12,697 bases of DNA from an uncultured Blautia sp. (GCA_905209435.1 CAJLTE010000087.1:1-12697); one strand, 5' to 3'. Shown: positions 6,770-12,391, counted from the first letter of the stretch. Notes: generated by a model from the letters alone, not told the origin. Translations and numbers: made by a program.

Positions 6770-7948
6770 TTATGCATTCTGAATCTTAATTGCAGTATAA
6801 ATATTAGAAGATTTGGACTTCGATGGATGGAAAGTAACACATACATAATCTCCATATTCTACACCGCCTTCCGTGAGATCCTGGGCATTTTCGATGCGGA
6901 AGGTATCGACAGCTCCATCATCGGTCTGAACGGTGATTGTATTGGCTGTGCTTCCGGTAATAGTTCCGGTTACTGTAAAAGAAATGTGTTTATCATTGAT
7001 TTCGGCAGGATCTTCTCCTGTTACAGCAATGATGCGGATATCTTCCAGAGAGTCTTCCTCCAGATCACCGATATAAGTTACATTGGCGTGAGAACCGGCA
7101 GCAATTCCACCTTCGAAATAAACCGGGATTGCAGACATATCAATGTTTATTGAATTATCACTGCCTGCCGGAAGAACCTGAAGGACGTTCAGATTTACTC
7201 CCTGAATAGTTGCCAGAAACTGTTTTTCTTTATTTGCAATCTGTTCCGGAGTCTGTGTGACTGTTGGTTCCGGTGTAGGAGTGGGATCAGGGATTTTTAT
7301 GGATTTAAGATCGGAAATGCTTAATACTTTCAGGTGGCTTGCGTTCAGAGAAGCAGAGGAATCATCTGAAGTATCCGGAAATTTTCCCTTAAATGTAAGG
7401 TAAACCCAGTCACCTGCTTTAATTCCATTTTGATAATATTGTCTGGTTCCGGTGATCGGGTAAGTAGCTGTTTTGCCTTTTTTAGATTTTATAGTAATTG
7501 TATTGGGGGTCAGAGATATGACTTTTCCATGCGCAATACGTTTCTTAAGTTTATTCTTCTTGTGAAATTCATCTACGACTTTCAGGACATGCACACTGCT
7601 TGTATCTGTACCGGAAAGTTGTCCTTCATAAATAATACTGATCTCATCTCCTGTAATCATACCGCCTTTGCATTCCAGTGTGGCGTTAGAAACATTAAAT
7701 ACATAAGAGGCACTGTCAGTATTCAGGATGAGCTGACTTCCGGAAAAATCCTGCAGAGTTCCGGAGAGCTCATCCATATAAACACGGTCTTTGGATTCGG
7801 TTACAGTGGTGGTATCAGTTAAAGAAGTGAGTTCCCGGACAGAAGTATCTCCGGTAGAAGTAAATTGTTCCAGTACAGTTCCAAGGCTGCATCCGGTCAT
7901 AGAAAGACTAAGACCGGCACAGACACATGCAGCAAGCAGTTTTTTCAT
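6770..7948 (-). CDS. lipoprotein of four related beta-type repeats
   Basis: Product of 392 residues. The N-terminus is a lipoprotein signal: MKKLLAACVCAGLSLSMTG followed by the lipid-anchor cysteine C20. After a Thr/Ser-rich linker come four repeats of about 65-75 residues (roughly 61-126, 137-213, 245-310 and 325-391). Each has a core of the form G-I-x-x-G-D-x-V-x-V-x-Y-x-G: GGMITGDEISIIYEGQL, NGIKAGDWVYLTFKGKF, GGIAAGSHANVTYIGDL and GGVEYGDYVCVTFHPSK. Each core is followed by a strand such as VLKVVD or IRIIAVT. A proline-threonine hinge (PDPTPTPEPTVTQTP, 220-234) splits the repeats two and two. No catalytic motif is visible; the pattern suggests small beta-barrel (OB- or SH3-like) modules on the cell surface. 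GGAGG lies 13 nt before the ATG, slightly far. It probably shares a transcript with the small Cys-rich gene upstream. I do not recognise a named family. Confidence 0.85.
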   Translation of the reverse strand: MKKLLAACVCAGLSLSMTGCSLGTVLEQFTSTGDTSVRELTSLTDTTTVTESKDRVYMDELSGTLQDFSGSQLILNTDSASYVFNVSNATLECKGGMITGDEISIIYEGQLSGTDTSSVHVLKVVDEFHKKNKLKKRIAHGKVISLTPNTITIKSKKGKTATYPITGTRQYYQNGIKAGDWVYLTFKGKFPDTSDDSSASLNASHLKVLSISDLKSIKIPDPTPTPEPTVTQTPEQIANKEKQFLATIQGVNLNVLQVLPAGSDNSINIDMSAIPVYFEGGIAAGSHANVTYIGDLEEDSLEDIRIIAVTGEDPAEINDKHISFTVTGTITGSTANTITVQTDDGAVDTFRIENAQDLTEGGVEYGDYVCVTFHPSKSKSSNIYTAIKIQNA

Positions 7949-8019
7949 AGTAAAGACAGGACCTCCGATAAATCATTCGTTTGAACATTCCTGCAGGGTA
8001 TATTGATTCTGGGAAATGA

Positions 8020-8217
8020 TTATTTGTGAAATGTTGTCTGATTCTTTGGCGGATCAGGAATAAAATCAAAAATCTTCCTGTAATTTTCCCATTCGTCATC
8101 ATCCAGGGCAGGAGTACATATCAGGCCGGTACATTCTGTACAGGCATTGGTATTCAGGTAATTATCATAACATATATTGTATGGGTTTTGGCAGTTATTT
8201 TTACGCTTTTCTGACAT
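8020..8217 (-). CDS. small cysteine-rich hypothetical protein
   Basis: Product of 65 residues, not recognised. The start is well supported: GGAGGT six bases before ATG. Five cysteines lie in the first half at positions 9, 16, 26, 29 and 34 (C-x6-C-x9-C-x2-C-x4-C), including CTECTGLIC, suggesting a small zinc-binding knuckle or redox site. The second half is acidic and aromatic (DDDEWENYRKIFDFIPDPP). There is no signal peptide or membrane helix, so it should be cytoplasmic. The lipoprotein gene starts 71 bp downstream on the same strand with no terminator between, so a shared transcript is likely, although no functional link can be read. A TGC-TATAAT sequence stands so close to the start that a transcript from it would begin inside the ribosome site, so the true promoter may lie further upstream. 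Confidence 0.72.
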   Translation of the reverse strand: MSEKRKNNCQNPYNICYDNYLNTNACTECTGLICTPALDDDEWENYRKIFDFIPDPPKNQTTFHK

Positions 8218-8422
8218 TTTTTTACCTCCATGATTATAGCATATGAGATCAGTCTGTCTGTATATTGTATAGTATTAGTATATGCGTTTACTTTATGTGT
8301 GAATTTGCGGATATGATACAAAAAGCTCTTTGAATAGAGCGATATGGAAGTGGATGGAAATTATGTCGTTAAAGTGACCAAAAAATACTGTTAAAATTTG
8401 ATAAATTAATAACGAAAAACAT
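8218..8422. other. divergent spacer, mostly without recognisable content
   Basis: AT-rich DNA between the divergent Cys-rich gene and the folT promoter. It holds a TATAAT on the minus strand (8233-8238) and a short hairpin GCTCT/AGAGC at 8325-8340 next to an A-run. I see no convincing gene or further operator. Confidence 0.5.
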
Positions 8423-8451
8423 ATTGCAATTTCTATAGATTATGTTATAAT
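8423..8451 (+). promoter_or_regulatory. promoter of the THF riboswitch-folT transcript
   Basis: TTGCAA (8424-8429), 16 bp, TATAAT (8446-8451), with TGT directly before the -10 (extended -10). The predicted start near 8458 is about 10 nt before the first riboswitch stem, as expected for a riboswitch leader. Confidence 0.85.
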
Positions 8452-8468
8452 TTCGATAAATAAATAAT

Positions 8469-8573
8469 AGCGAAGTAGGATTTTATGCGTTAAGTGTTCA
8501 CAGGCTGGGGAGTCGCCGTGAAACGAAAAGCAGAAAGCGTGCTGCTTACGATATAATTTCCGCACCCGTTGCT
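8469..8573 (+). promoter_or_regulatory. THF (tetrahydrofolate) riboswitch aptamer
   Basis: The RNA carries the THF-I core GAAGTAGG...ATGCGTTAAGTG. The closing stem P1 pairs AGCGA (8469-8473) with TTGCT (8569-8573). P3 pairs TTCAC plus GGC with GCC plus GTGAA around a G-rich loop (TGGGGAGTC), whose GGG can form the pseudoknot with CCC at 8565-8567. Another arm pairs AAGCAG with CTGCTT (about 8529-8547). The class is known to bind reduced folates and to control folate transport and synthesis genes, and the next gene is a FolT-type transporter component, which strongly supports the call. Binding of folate should lower folT expression. Confidence 0.92.
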
Positions 8574-8576
8574 ACA

Positions 8577-8651
8577 TATGAGAGCATCTCATAATGTGGA
8601 GGGATTATTATTTATGTAACTACTCTATTTTTTAAACACATTATGGAGGTG
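8577..8651 (+). promoter_or_regulatory. expression platform of the riboswitch: SD-occluding stem and competing hairpin
   Basis: CATCTC (8585-8590) can pair with GAGGTG (8646-8651) and ATAATGTG (8591-8598) with CACATTAT (8637-8644), giving a 14-bp stem with one bulged G (8645) and one G-U. This buries the folT Shine-Dalgarno (GGAGG, 8645-8649). A competing hairpin, TATGAGA (8577-8583) with TCTCATA (8587-8593), uses part of the same bases and would free it. There is no hairpin directly followed by a T-run of terminator quality, so control is probably at translation. Which form follows ligand binding is not settled by the sequence. Confidence 0.65.
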
Positions 8652-8659
8652 TTTTTATT

Positions 8660-9220
8660 ATGCAGAAAAAACAATATTGGAACGTAAAAACATTGGTGTT
8701 CATGGCTCTTCTGATCGCCATGCATCTGGTACTCACACGAGTTCTGGTCATTGATCTTGGTGCGTACCGTATTTCTGTGGGAAGTGTATGTACAATCCTT
8801 GCAGGTCTGTGGCTTGGCCCGGTAGCTGGTGGTGTCTGTGGATTATGTGCGGATATTATCGGGTGCTTTATGAAAGGCTATGCTGTAAATCCGTTTATCA
8901 CAGTTGCAGCAATCCTCTGGGGTGTGCTTCCTGCCCTTGCAAAACCATTATTTGCAAATAGAAAGAAAACAGGAAAGACAGTTGGTATCTGCGTATCTAT
9001 CGTGGTAACTGCAGTTCTCAGCTCTCTGGTGCTTACAACAGCAGGACTTGTGATCATGCTTGGATATAATTTCTATGCGATCATGCCCGGAAGACTGGTA
9101 CAGTTTGCAATTATGATCCCGATTTACTGTGTATTAACATGTCTGCTGTATTTCAGCCCGCTGACAGCGATGGTTGTAGGTAATACATCACCTGCAGTGC
9201 TGAAAAACAAAACAGTATAA
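8660..9220 (+). CDS. folT: folate ECF transporter S component FolT
   Basis: Product of 186 residues with about six hydrophobic helices, the size and build of an ECF-transporter substrate-binding (S) subunit. The first helix has the S-component pattern MALLIAMHLVLTR, with small residues used to dock on the EcfT scaffold. FolT-like features follow: YRISVGSVCTILAGLWLGPVAGGVCGLCADIIG and, near the end, MPGRLVQFAIMIPIY. It sits in the cell membrane and captures folate; uptake needs EcfA, EcfA' and EcfT, which are not in this window. The THF riboswitch upstream independently supports folate as substrate. GGAGGTG precedes ATG 8660 at 10 nt. The gene is monocistronic. Its stop codon lies in an 8-bp duplication made by insertion of a MITE-like element right after it, and the reading frame is unaffected. 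Confidence 0.94.
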   Translation: MQKKQYWNVKTLVFMALLIAMHLVLTRVLVIDLGAYRISVGSVCTILAGLWLGPVAGGVCGLCADIIGCFMKGYAVNPFITVAAILWGVLPALAKPLFANRKKTGKTVGICVSIVVTAVLSSLVLTTAGLVIMLGYNFYAIMPGRLVQFAIMIPIYCVLTCLLYFSPLTAMVVGNTSPAVLKNKTV

Positions 9221-9224
9221 TTGA
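9217..9224. repeat. left target-site duplication of the MITE-like element
   Basis: ATAATTGA, repeated exactly at 9368-9375. It contains the folT stop codon TAA (9218-9220). The match extends by two more bases (GT), shared by chance with the element end. Confidence 0.7.
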
Positions 9225-9367
9225 GTTACTGTTCACACACCACTATTCCGCGAGGTGTTTTGGCATGAATATGCCAAAATCCCGAGACATACAAGCCAAA
9301 ATTCCATTGCCGCAGGCAATCTGGAATGAATTTTGGCTACGTTACTGTGAACGGAGTGAACAGTAAC
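9225..9367. mobile_element. 143-bp MITE-like element with terminal inverted repeats
   Basis: The ends are perfect 12-bp inverted repeats: GTTACTGTTCAC (9225-9236) and GTGAACAGTAAC (9356-9367). An 8-bp direct repeat, ATAATTGA, flanks them at 9217-9224 and 9368-9375, the mark of a transposase-type insertion. Inside are two strong hairpins: TTTTGGCAT/ATGCCAAAA (9258-9279), and AGCCAAAAT...ATTTTGGCT (9294-9338) with an inner ATTGCC-GCA-GGCAAT. The right end contains a further inverted copy of the terminus (GTTACTGT at 9341-9348). There is no coding capacity, so movement would need a transposase elsewhere in the genome. The GC-rich arms differ from the AT-rich surroundings. No T-run follows any hairpin, so it is not a simple terminator. 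An alternative reading is a REP/BIME-like structured repeat, but the clean duplication favours a mobile element. Confidence 0.72.
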
Positions 9368-9375
9368 ATAATTGA
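9368..9375. repeat. right target-site duplication of the MITE-like element
   Basis: ATAATTGA, the second copy of the 8-bp duplication. Removing the element and one copy restores a continuous sequence after the folT stop codon. Confidence 0.7.
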
Positions 9376-9428
9376 GTCAGAGATAAAATACAGAATAAGA
9401 CTTGAATATTAAAATTAAAATGATATAC

Positions 9429-9470
9429 AACATAGTTGGCGCGAACTATGTTAAATGAATCAACTGATTC
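9429..9470. repeat. two adjacent palindromes in the folT-GNAT spacer
   Basis: AACATAGTT (9429-9437) and AACTATGTT (9444-9452) form a perfect 9-bp hairpin with a GGCGCG loop. GAATCA-AC-TGATTC (9457-9470) follows directly as a 14-bp palindrome. Neither has a T-run or a nearby start codon. Function unknown. Confidence 0.5.
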
Positions 9471-9503
9471 CCCGAAAAAGAAAAGTTAAAATCTATAAAA
9501 ATT

Positions 9504-9557
9504 AAGAACTATCTGTAAAAGCAGAAAATGAAAATGCTTTACAGATAGTTCTTTTTT
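9504..9557. terminator. bidirectional terminator between folT and the GNAT gene
   Basis: AAGAACTATCTGTAAA (9504-9519) pairs with TTTACAGATAGTTCTT (9538-9553). An extra GC/GC pair inside is reached past a bulged A. A T-run (9552-9557) follows and an A-rich stretch precedes, so both convergent transcripts can end here. Confidence 0.92.
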
Positions 9558-10332
9558 ATTTCTCAGGCGGGAAATTTCCGTTTTCATCCGGCTGCACGCG
9601 GAACCAGTAGGTGTATAGCTGATGAAACCCCAGCGATTTATAAAGAACGCGGGCATTGTCATTTCCTTCTACAACCTGAAGATATGCATTCTGTGCACCT
9701 TTTTTCATTCCTTCTTTCAGAAGTCCGGTGCAGATCTGACGGGCATAGCCATGTTTGCGGTATTCTTCTTTGACATGGATGGCATAGATGCCGATATAAT
9801 CTCTGTCCAGAATACCAAGTCCGGTTGCGATGATCTGGTTGTCCATGCGGATGGAAGCACAGATGGTTTCCTTGAGGATTGCCTGATACATAGATGGAAC
9901 AACCTTCCGGTGGATGGGATTGGTGGTGTTTTTTAAACGGAACAGACTTTCAATCCATTCGGAGGGAATATTGTCACAGAAGGTTACATCAGGATATGGA
10001 GTATCCAGCCGTGCGGCGTTCATGCTCATTGCCATGACATTGGTGGTATGCTGGATGGCATATCCCCGATTCTCCAGAACATAATCAAAGTCAGGAGAGA
10101 CAAGAGGACTGATCTTAAATACAGCGGGGGTTCCCAGACGCTTATATACGCTTTCACAGTATGGGATTTTTTCCCGCCAGGTGAGGGTGGAATTGCCGAA
10201 CTGTTCTACGCTGTTGGTTCTGTGTGTATAAAAATAAGAAAATCTCAGGATCCAGCCGTCGTATAATTCCATCTTGTGAGATGGCCAGGCATTCAGAGAC
10301 ATATCTTCAATCTGTTTAATTGTAGTTTCCAT
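9556..10332 (-). CDS. GNAT-family N-acetyltransferase
   Basis: Product of 258 residues from the chosen ATG. The C-terminal third is a clear GNAT fold: motif A VKEEYRKHGYARQ (187-199) with the R-x-x-G-x-A acetyl-CoA pyrophosphate loop, then motif B NAYLQVVEGNDNARVLYKSLGF ahead of the last strand. The N-terminal half has the pattern LNAWPSHKMELYDGWILRFSYFYTHRTNSV, recurrent in a group of GNAT enzymes with a degenerate N-terminal domain. It transfers acetyl from acetyl-CoA to an unknown amine. The frame is open 21 codons further upstream to an ATG at 10395, but AAAGGAG precedes ATG 10332, and the extra codons fall in the hairpin-rich leader and look non-coding, so 10332 is preferred. It has its own promoter and ends at a terminator. 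Confidence 0.88.
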   Translation of the reverse strand: METTIKQIEDMSLNAWPSHKMELYDGWILRFSYFYTHRTNSVEQFGNSTLTWREKIPYCESVYKRLGTPAVFKISPLVSPDFDYVLENRGYAIQHTTNVMAMSMNAARLDTPYPDVTFCDNIPSEWIESLFRLKNTTNPIHRKVVPSMYQAILKETICASIRMDNQIIATGLGILDRDYIGIYAIHVKEEYRKHGYARQICTGLLKEGMKKGAQNAYLQVVEGNDNARVLYKSLGFHQLYTYWFRVQPDENGNFPPEK

Positions 10333-10343
10333 AATATAAGGAA

Positions 10344-10427
10344 GACTCCTTTCAATATGAGTCCACAGATGCATGTTTATGCATCGGCATACCATTTATA
10401 TGAAGCTGCTGGTATGCTGAAGTGTCT
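10344..10427 (-). promoter_or_regulatory. structured 5' leader of the GNAT gene
   Basis: The predicted ~96-nt leader holds three hairpins in transcript order: GCATACC/GGTATGC (10417-10411 with 10393-10387); GATGCAT-AAAC-ATGCATC (10385-10368); and GACTC/GAGTC (10363-10359 with 10348-10344). The last takes up part of the AAAGGAG ribosome site. I see no match to a known riboswitch class. Confidence 0.45.
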
Positions 10428-10434
10428 TTTTAAA

Positions 10435-10463
10435 ATTATACAGAGTTTGAGAACGATGTGCAA
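10435..10463 (-). promoter_or_regulatory. promoter of the GNAT gene
   Basis: On the minus strand: TTGCAC (10463-10458), 17 bp, TATAAT (10440-10435). Predicted start near 10428, about 96 nt before the ATG. It lies just beyond the end of the SGNH gene, so the GNAT gene is transcribed at least partly on its own. Confidence 0.82.
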
Positions 10464-10480
10464 CAGAATGTTTGGCTAAA

Positions 10481-11101
10481 TCAGACAGCAGAGATCATTG
10501 GATATAATTGTTCCGCAAGCAACTTGTGCCCGTTAGAAGTGAGATGAATTCCATCTGTAGTAACTGCGCTGAATCCCTGCTCAGCAGCTTCTTTGTTTAA
10601 AATATCATGTAACGGCAGAAATGGCTGTTTATATTTTTCTGCAAGCTGCCGGATATTGGAGGACATGGTACGCACATAAGGAATCCATGTCTGGTATTCT
10701 TCTGGATGTGGGAAGATGAACGGCTCCATAAGGATTACTTGTCTGGCATCTGCGGTGAGCAGTTTCAATAATTCATCATAGTGAACGGTAAATTCTTTCA
10801 TCATCTGTTCCTGCTGAGATGGGGTGCGGTTAGTATTCATCATCAGACCAATATCATTAATACCGATCAGCAGTGTTACAACAGGAGAACGGTGCAGGGA
10901 AATCCGGTGCTGACGGATATTGTCCAGAATTCTGACCACAGTGAAACCGTCGAATCCGTAGTTTTTAATTTGTATAATATTTGATGGAACTTCTTTATTA
11001 AACATGTCTGAAAGTATCTGCACATATCCATTTCCCAGAGGAAAATCCTCAAGTAAATGACCGCAGTCTGTAATGCTGTCTCCAAGACAAATAATCTGCA
11101 T
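10481..11101 (-). CDS. SGNH/GDSL-family hydrolase (esterase/lipase-like)
   Basis: Product of 206 residues. All four SGNH blocks are present: block I GDSIT with nucleophile S9 (residues 7-11), block II with glycine in NYGFDGFT (G49), block III GIND with N82, and block V DGIHLTSNGH with D183 and H186. This is the catalytic set of GDSL esterases, acyl-thioesterases and carbohydrate deacetylases. No signal peptide or membrane helix is seen, so it should act in the cytoplasm; the substrate cannot be told. ATG is preceded by a strong TAGGAGG. No terminator is evident between its stop codon and the GNAT promoter, so some read-through into that gene is possible. Confidence 0.93.
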   Translation of the reverse strand: MQIICLGDSITDCGHLLEDFPLGNGYVQILSDMFNKEVPSNIIQIKNYGFDGFTVVRILDNIRQHRISLHRSPVVTLLIGINDIGLMMNTNRTPSQQEQMMKEFTVHYDELLKLLTADARQVILMEPFIFPHPEEYQTWIPYVRTMSSNIRQLAEKYKQPFLPLHDILNKEAAEQGFSAVTTDGIHLTSNGHKLLAEQLYPMISAV

Positions 11102-11173
11102 AAAATATTTCCTCCTACATGTGAGTGAATGATAGGTTCATGCCAGGCATCTGTTAATTGCTAAAAATGGTAA

Positions 11174-11193
11174 TACCAATATTTACATTGGTA
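11174..11193. repeat. inverted repeat in the SGNH leader
   Basis: TACCAAT (11174-11180) and ATTGGTA (11187-11193), a perfect 7-bp dyad with a 6-bp spacer, between the predicted SGNH promoter and its start codon. It could be an operator or an RNA hairpin. Confidence 0.45.
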
Positions 11194-11231
11194 AGTATGG
11201 AGATATAAAATTTATATAAAAACTATATAAA

Positions 11232-11260
11232 ATAATATCATCTGCTTACAGTTCAATCAA
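11232..11260 (-). promoter_or_regulatory. probable promoter of the SGNH hydrolase gene
   Basis: Minus strand: TTGATT (11260-11255), 17 bp, TATTAT (11237-11232). It gives a leader of about 120 nt. The rest of the divergent spacer (11261-11386) is AT-rich, with no other feature I can support. Confidence 0.55.
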
Positions 11261-11386
11261 CAAAAAAACGCCTTTTTCCGTGAAAATGACTGTAAAAAAC
11301 AGCAAAAGAAGAATTTTTATCAAAAATAGTTAAGCATAATGCACAAAAAAAATGTTTGAACTTGTTGGATATAGTCAAAATGATTG

Positions 11387-11414
11387 TTGACTTTTTAACA
11401 GATTCGAATATAAT
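11387..11414 (+). promoter_or_regulatory. promoter of the ATP synthase operon
   Basis: TTGACT (11387-11392), 16 bp, TATAAT (11409-11414). Predicted start near 11421, giving a leader of more than 200 nt before atpB. This is the only strong promoter on this strand ahead of the operon. Confidence 0.85.
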
Positions 11415-11446
11415 AAACTCAAAATCTTGAATCCCTGGAAGGATTT

Positions 11447-11590
11447 ATGAAATTTCATAGATCTCATTGGTCACTATGTGGTCATGAGCTTTTGAACTTT
11501 CGACTGAGACATCTGAAACGGACAGCAGGTAAAGACATCAAGGACGGACACCGGGTAAAGACATCTGAGACGAACATGATAAGAGAGTGA
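11447..11590 (+). CDS. possible 47-residue leader ORF upstream of atpB
   Basis: An ATG at 11447, five bases after GGAAGG, opens a frame of 47 codons ending in TGA at 11588-11590. The predicted peptide is basic, with no hydrophobic helix (begins MKFHRSHWSLCGHELLNF, ends ETNMIRE). It is therefore not the subunit I membrane protein that often opens atp operons. The second half runs through three 26-bp tandem repeats; since 26 is not a multiple of three, the repeats are read in different frames, so they are not a protein repeat. An open frame of this size can occur by chance. The ribosome site and position in the transcript are the only support; it may be a regulatory leader peptide or simply non-coding. 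Confidence 0.3.
   Translation: MKFHRSHWSLCGHELLNFRLRHLKRTAGKDIKDGHRVKTSETNMIRE
11508..11577 (+). repeat. three 26-bp tandem repeats in the atp leader
   Basis: Copies begin at 11508, 11534 and 11560, each with GACATC, at an exact 26-bp period. Copies 1 and 2 agree at 20 of 26 positions (shared ACGGACA and GGTAAA). Copy 3 matches copy 1 at 15 of its first 17 bases, then diverges. They lie in the transcribed leader between the promoter and atpB. Confidence 0.7.
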
Positions 11591-11657
11591 GAATGCCTTT
11601 CAGGGAATCAGAATAGAAAAGGAGGGAAAAGAAACGGGTAATTTAGCAAGCACGTTA

Positions 11658-12320
11658 ATGGAAGAACTTCAATGTAAGACAGTTTTTACCATACCAGTGT
11701 TTGGAGGAATACCGATCGCAGAATCAGTAGCAGTGACATGGATCATCATGGCAGTGCTTTTAATTTTGTCATTGGTGCTCGTAAGAAACCTGAGTGTGGA
11801 GAATCCCGGTAAGAAACAGCTTCTTCTGGAAGCAGGTGTCGGTTTTCTTCATGATTTCTTTAAGGATATCCTTGGAGAAGAGGGAAAAATATATATTCCC
11901 TATCTGATGACGGTTGTCATTTACATTGGAATAGCAAACATTTTCGGTGTGTTTGGATTTGTACCGCCTACAAAGGATCTGAACTGTACAATTGGTCTGG
12001 CAATTACAAGTATTTTCCTGATCGAGTATGCAGGATTTCACAAGAAAGGTCTGAAAGGTTTTCTTAAGAGCTTCGCAGAGCCGTCACCGGTTATGCTGCC
12101 GATCAATATTCTTGAGATCGCCATTCGTCCGACATCACTTTGTATGCGACTTTTTGGTAATGTATTAGGAAGCTATGTGGTCATGAAACTTCTTGAGTTT
12201 ATATGCCCGGCGATTCTTCCTATCCCATTCAGCCTGTATTTTGATTTCTTTGACGGATTCATTCAGGCATATGTATTTGTATTCCTGACTTCACTGTTTA
12301 TTAAAGAAGCCATCGAATAA
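11658..12320 (+). CDS. atpB: F1Fo ATP synthase subunit a
   Basis: Product of 220 residues from the first in-frame ATG, a multi-helix membrane protein forming the proton half-channels of Fo. Hallmarks are present: the essential arginine R164 in SLCMRLFGNVLGS, RPTS just before it, and the glutamine Q203 in the last helix (DGFIQAYVFVFLTSLF). The N-terminal TVFTIPVFGGIPIAESV is typical of clostridial subunit a. The start is uncertain. The only good ribosome site, AAAGGAGGG (11618-11626), lies over 30 nt before ATG 11658, but 7 nt before an in-frame ACG at 11634. Reading from there adds TGNLASTL, which looks like the family's N-terminus, so the true start may be ACG 11634 (228 residues). No ATG, GTG or TTG in this frame fits the ribosome site. 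It is the first recognised gene of the atp operon, followed by atpE. Confidence 0.95.
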   Translation: MEELQCKTVFTIPVFGGIPIAESVAVTWIIMAVLLILSLVLVRNLSVENPGKKQLLLEAGVGFLHDFFKDILGEEGKIYIPYLMTVVIYIGIANIFGVFGFVPPTKDLNCTIGLAITSIFLIEYAGFHKKGLKGFLKSFAEPSPVMLPINILEIAIRPTSLCMRLFGNVLGSYVVMKLLEFICPAILPIPFSLYFDFFDGFIQAYVFVFLTSLFIKEAIE

Positions 12321-12326
12321 ATAAGA

Positions 12327-12391
12327 ATTACTGTTTATCTGTTTTTACATAATTCAAATTTACATAAATAGTAACAGAAAATAACAGTAAT
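12327..12391 (+). repeat. imperfect inverted repeat in the atpB-atpE spacer
   Basis: ATTACTGTT (12327-12335) and AACAGTAAT (12383-12391) are perfect 9-bp inverted repeats around an AT-rich core that also holds a TTTACATAA direct repeat. The ends resemble the MITE terminus (TTACTGTT shared), which may be chance. Confidence 0.45.

Noticed and set aside
8233..8238. TATAAT as promoter of the Cys-rich gene
   Set aside because: Transcription would start inside the GGAGGT ribosome site, removing it; a real promoter should be further upstream.
8317..8340. GCTCT/AGAGC hairpin with a T-run on the minus strand
   Set aside because: Only 5 bp of stem and no minus-strand gene upstream that would need a terminator here.
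8344..8394. 16-codon ORF (MEVDGNYVVKVTKKYC) before the folT promoter
   Set aside because: No ribosome site, very short, stop codon just upstream; the protein-like look is probably chance.
9341..9367. GTTACTGT/ACAGTAAC palindrome as a folT terminator
   Set aside because: No T-run follows, and it is explained as the right end of the MITE-like element; the real terminator is at 9504-9557.
10333..10395. 21-codon N-terminal extension of the GNAT protein
   Set aside because: It reads through the leader hairpins, has no ribosome site and adds a Cys/His-rich stretch not expected for the family.
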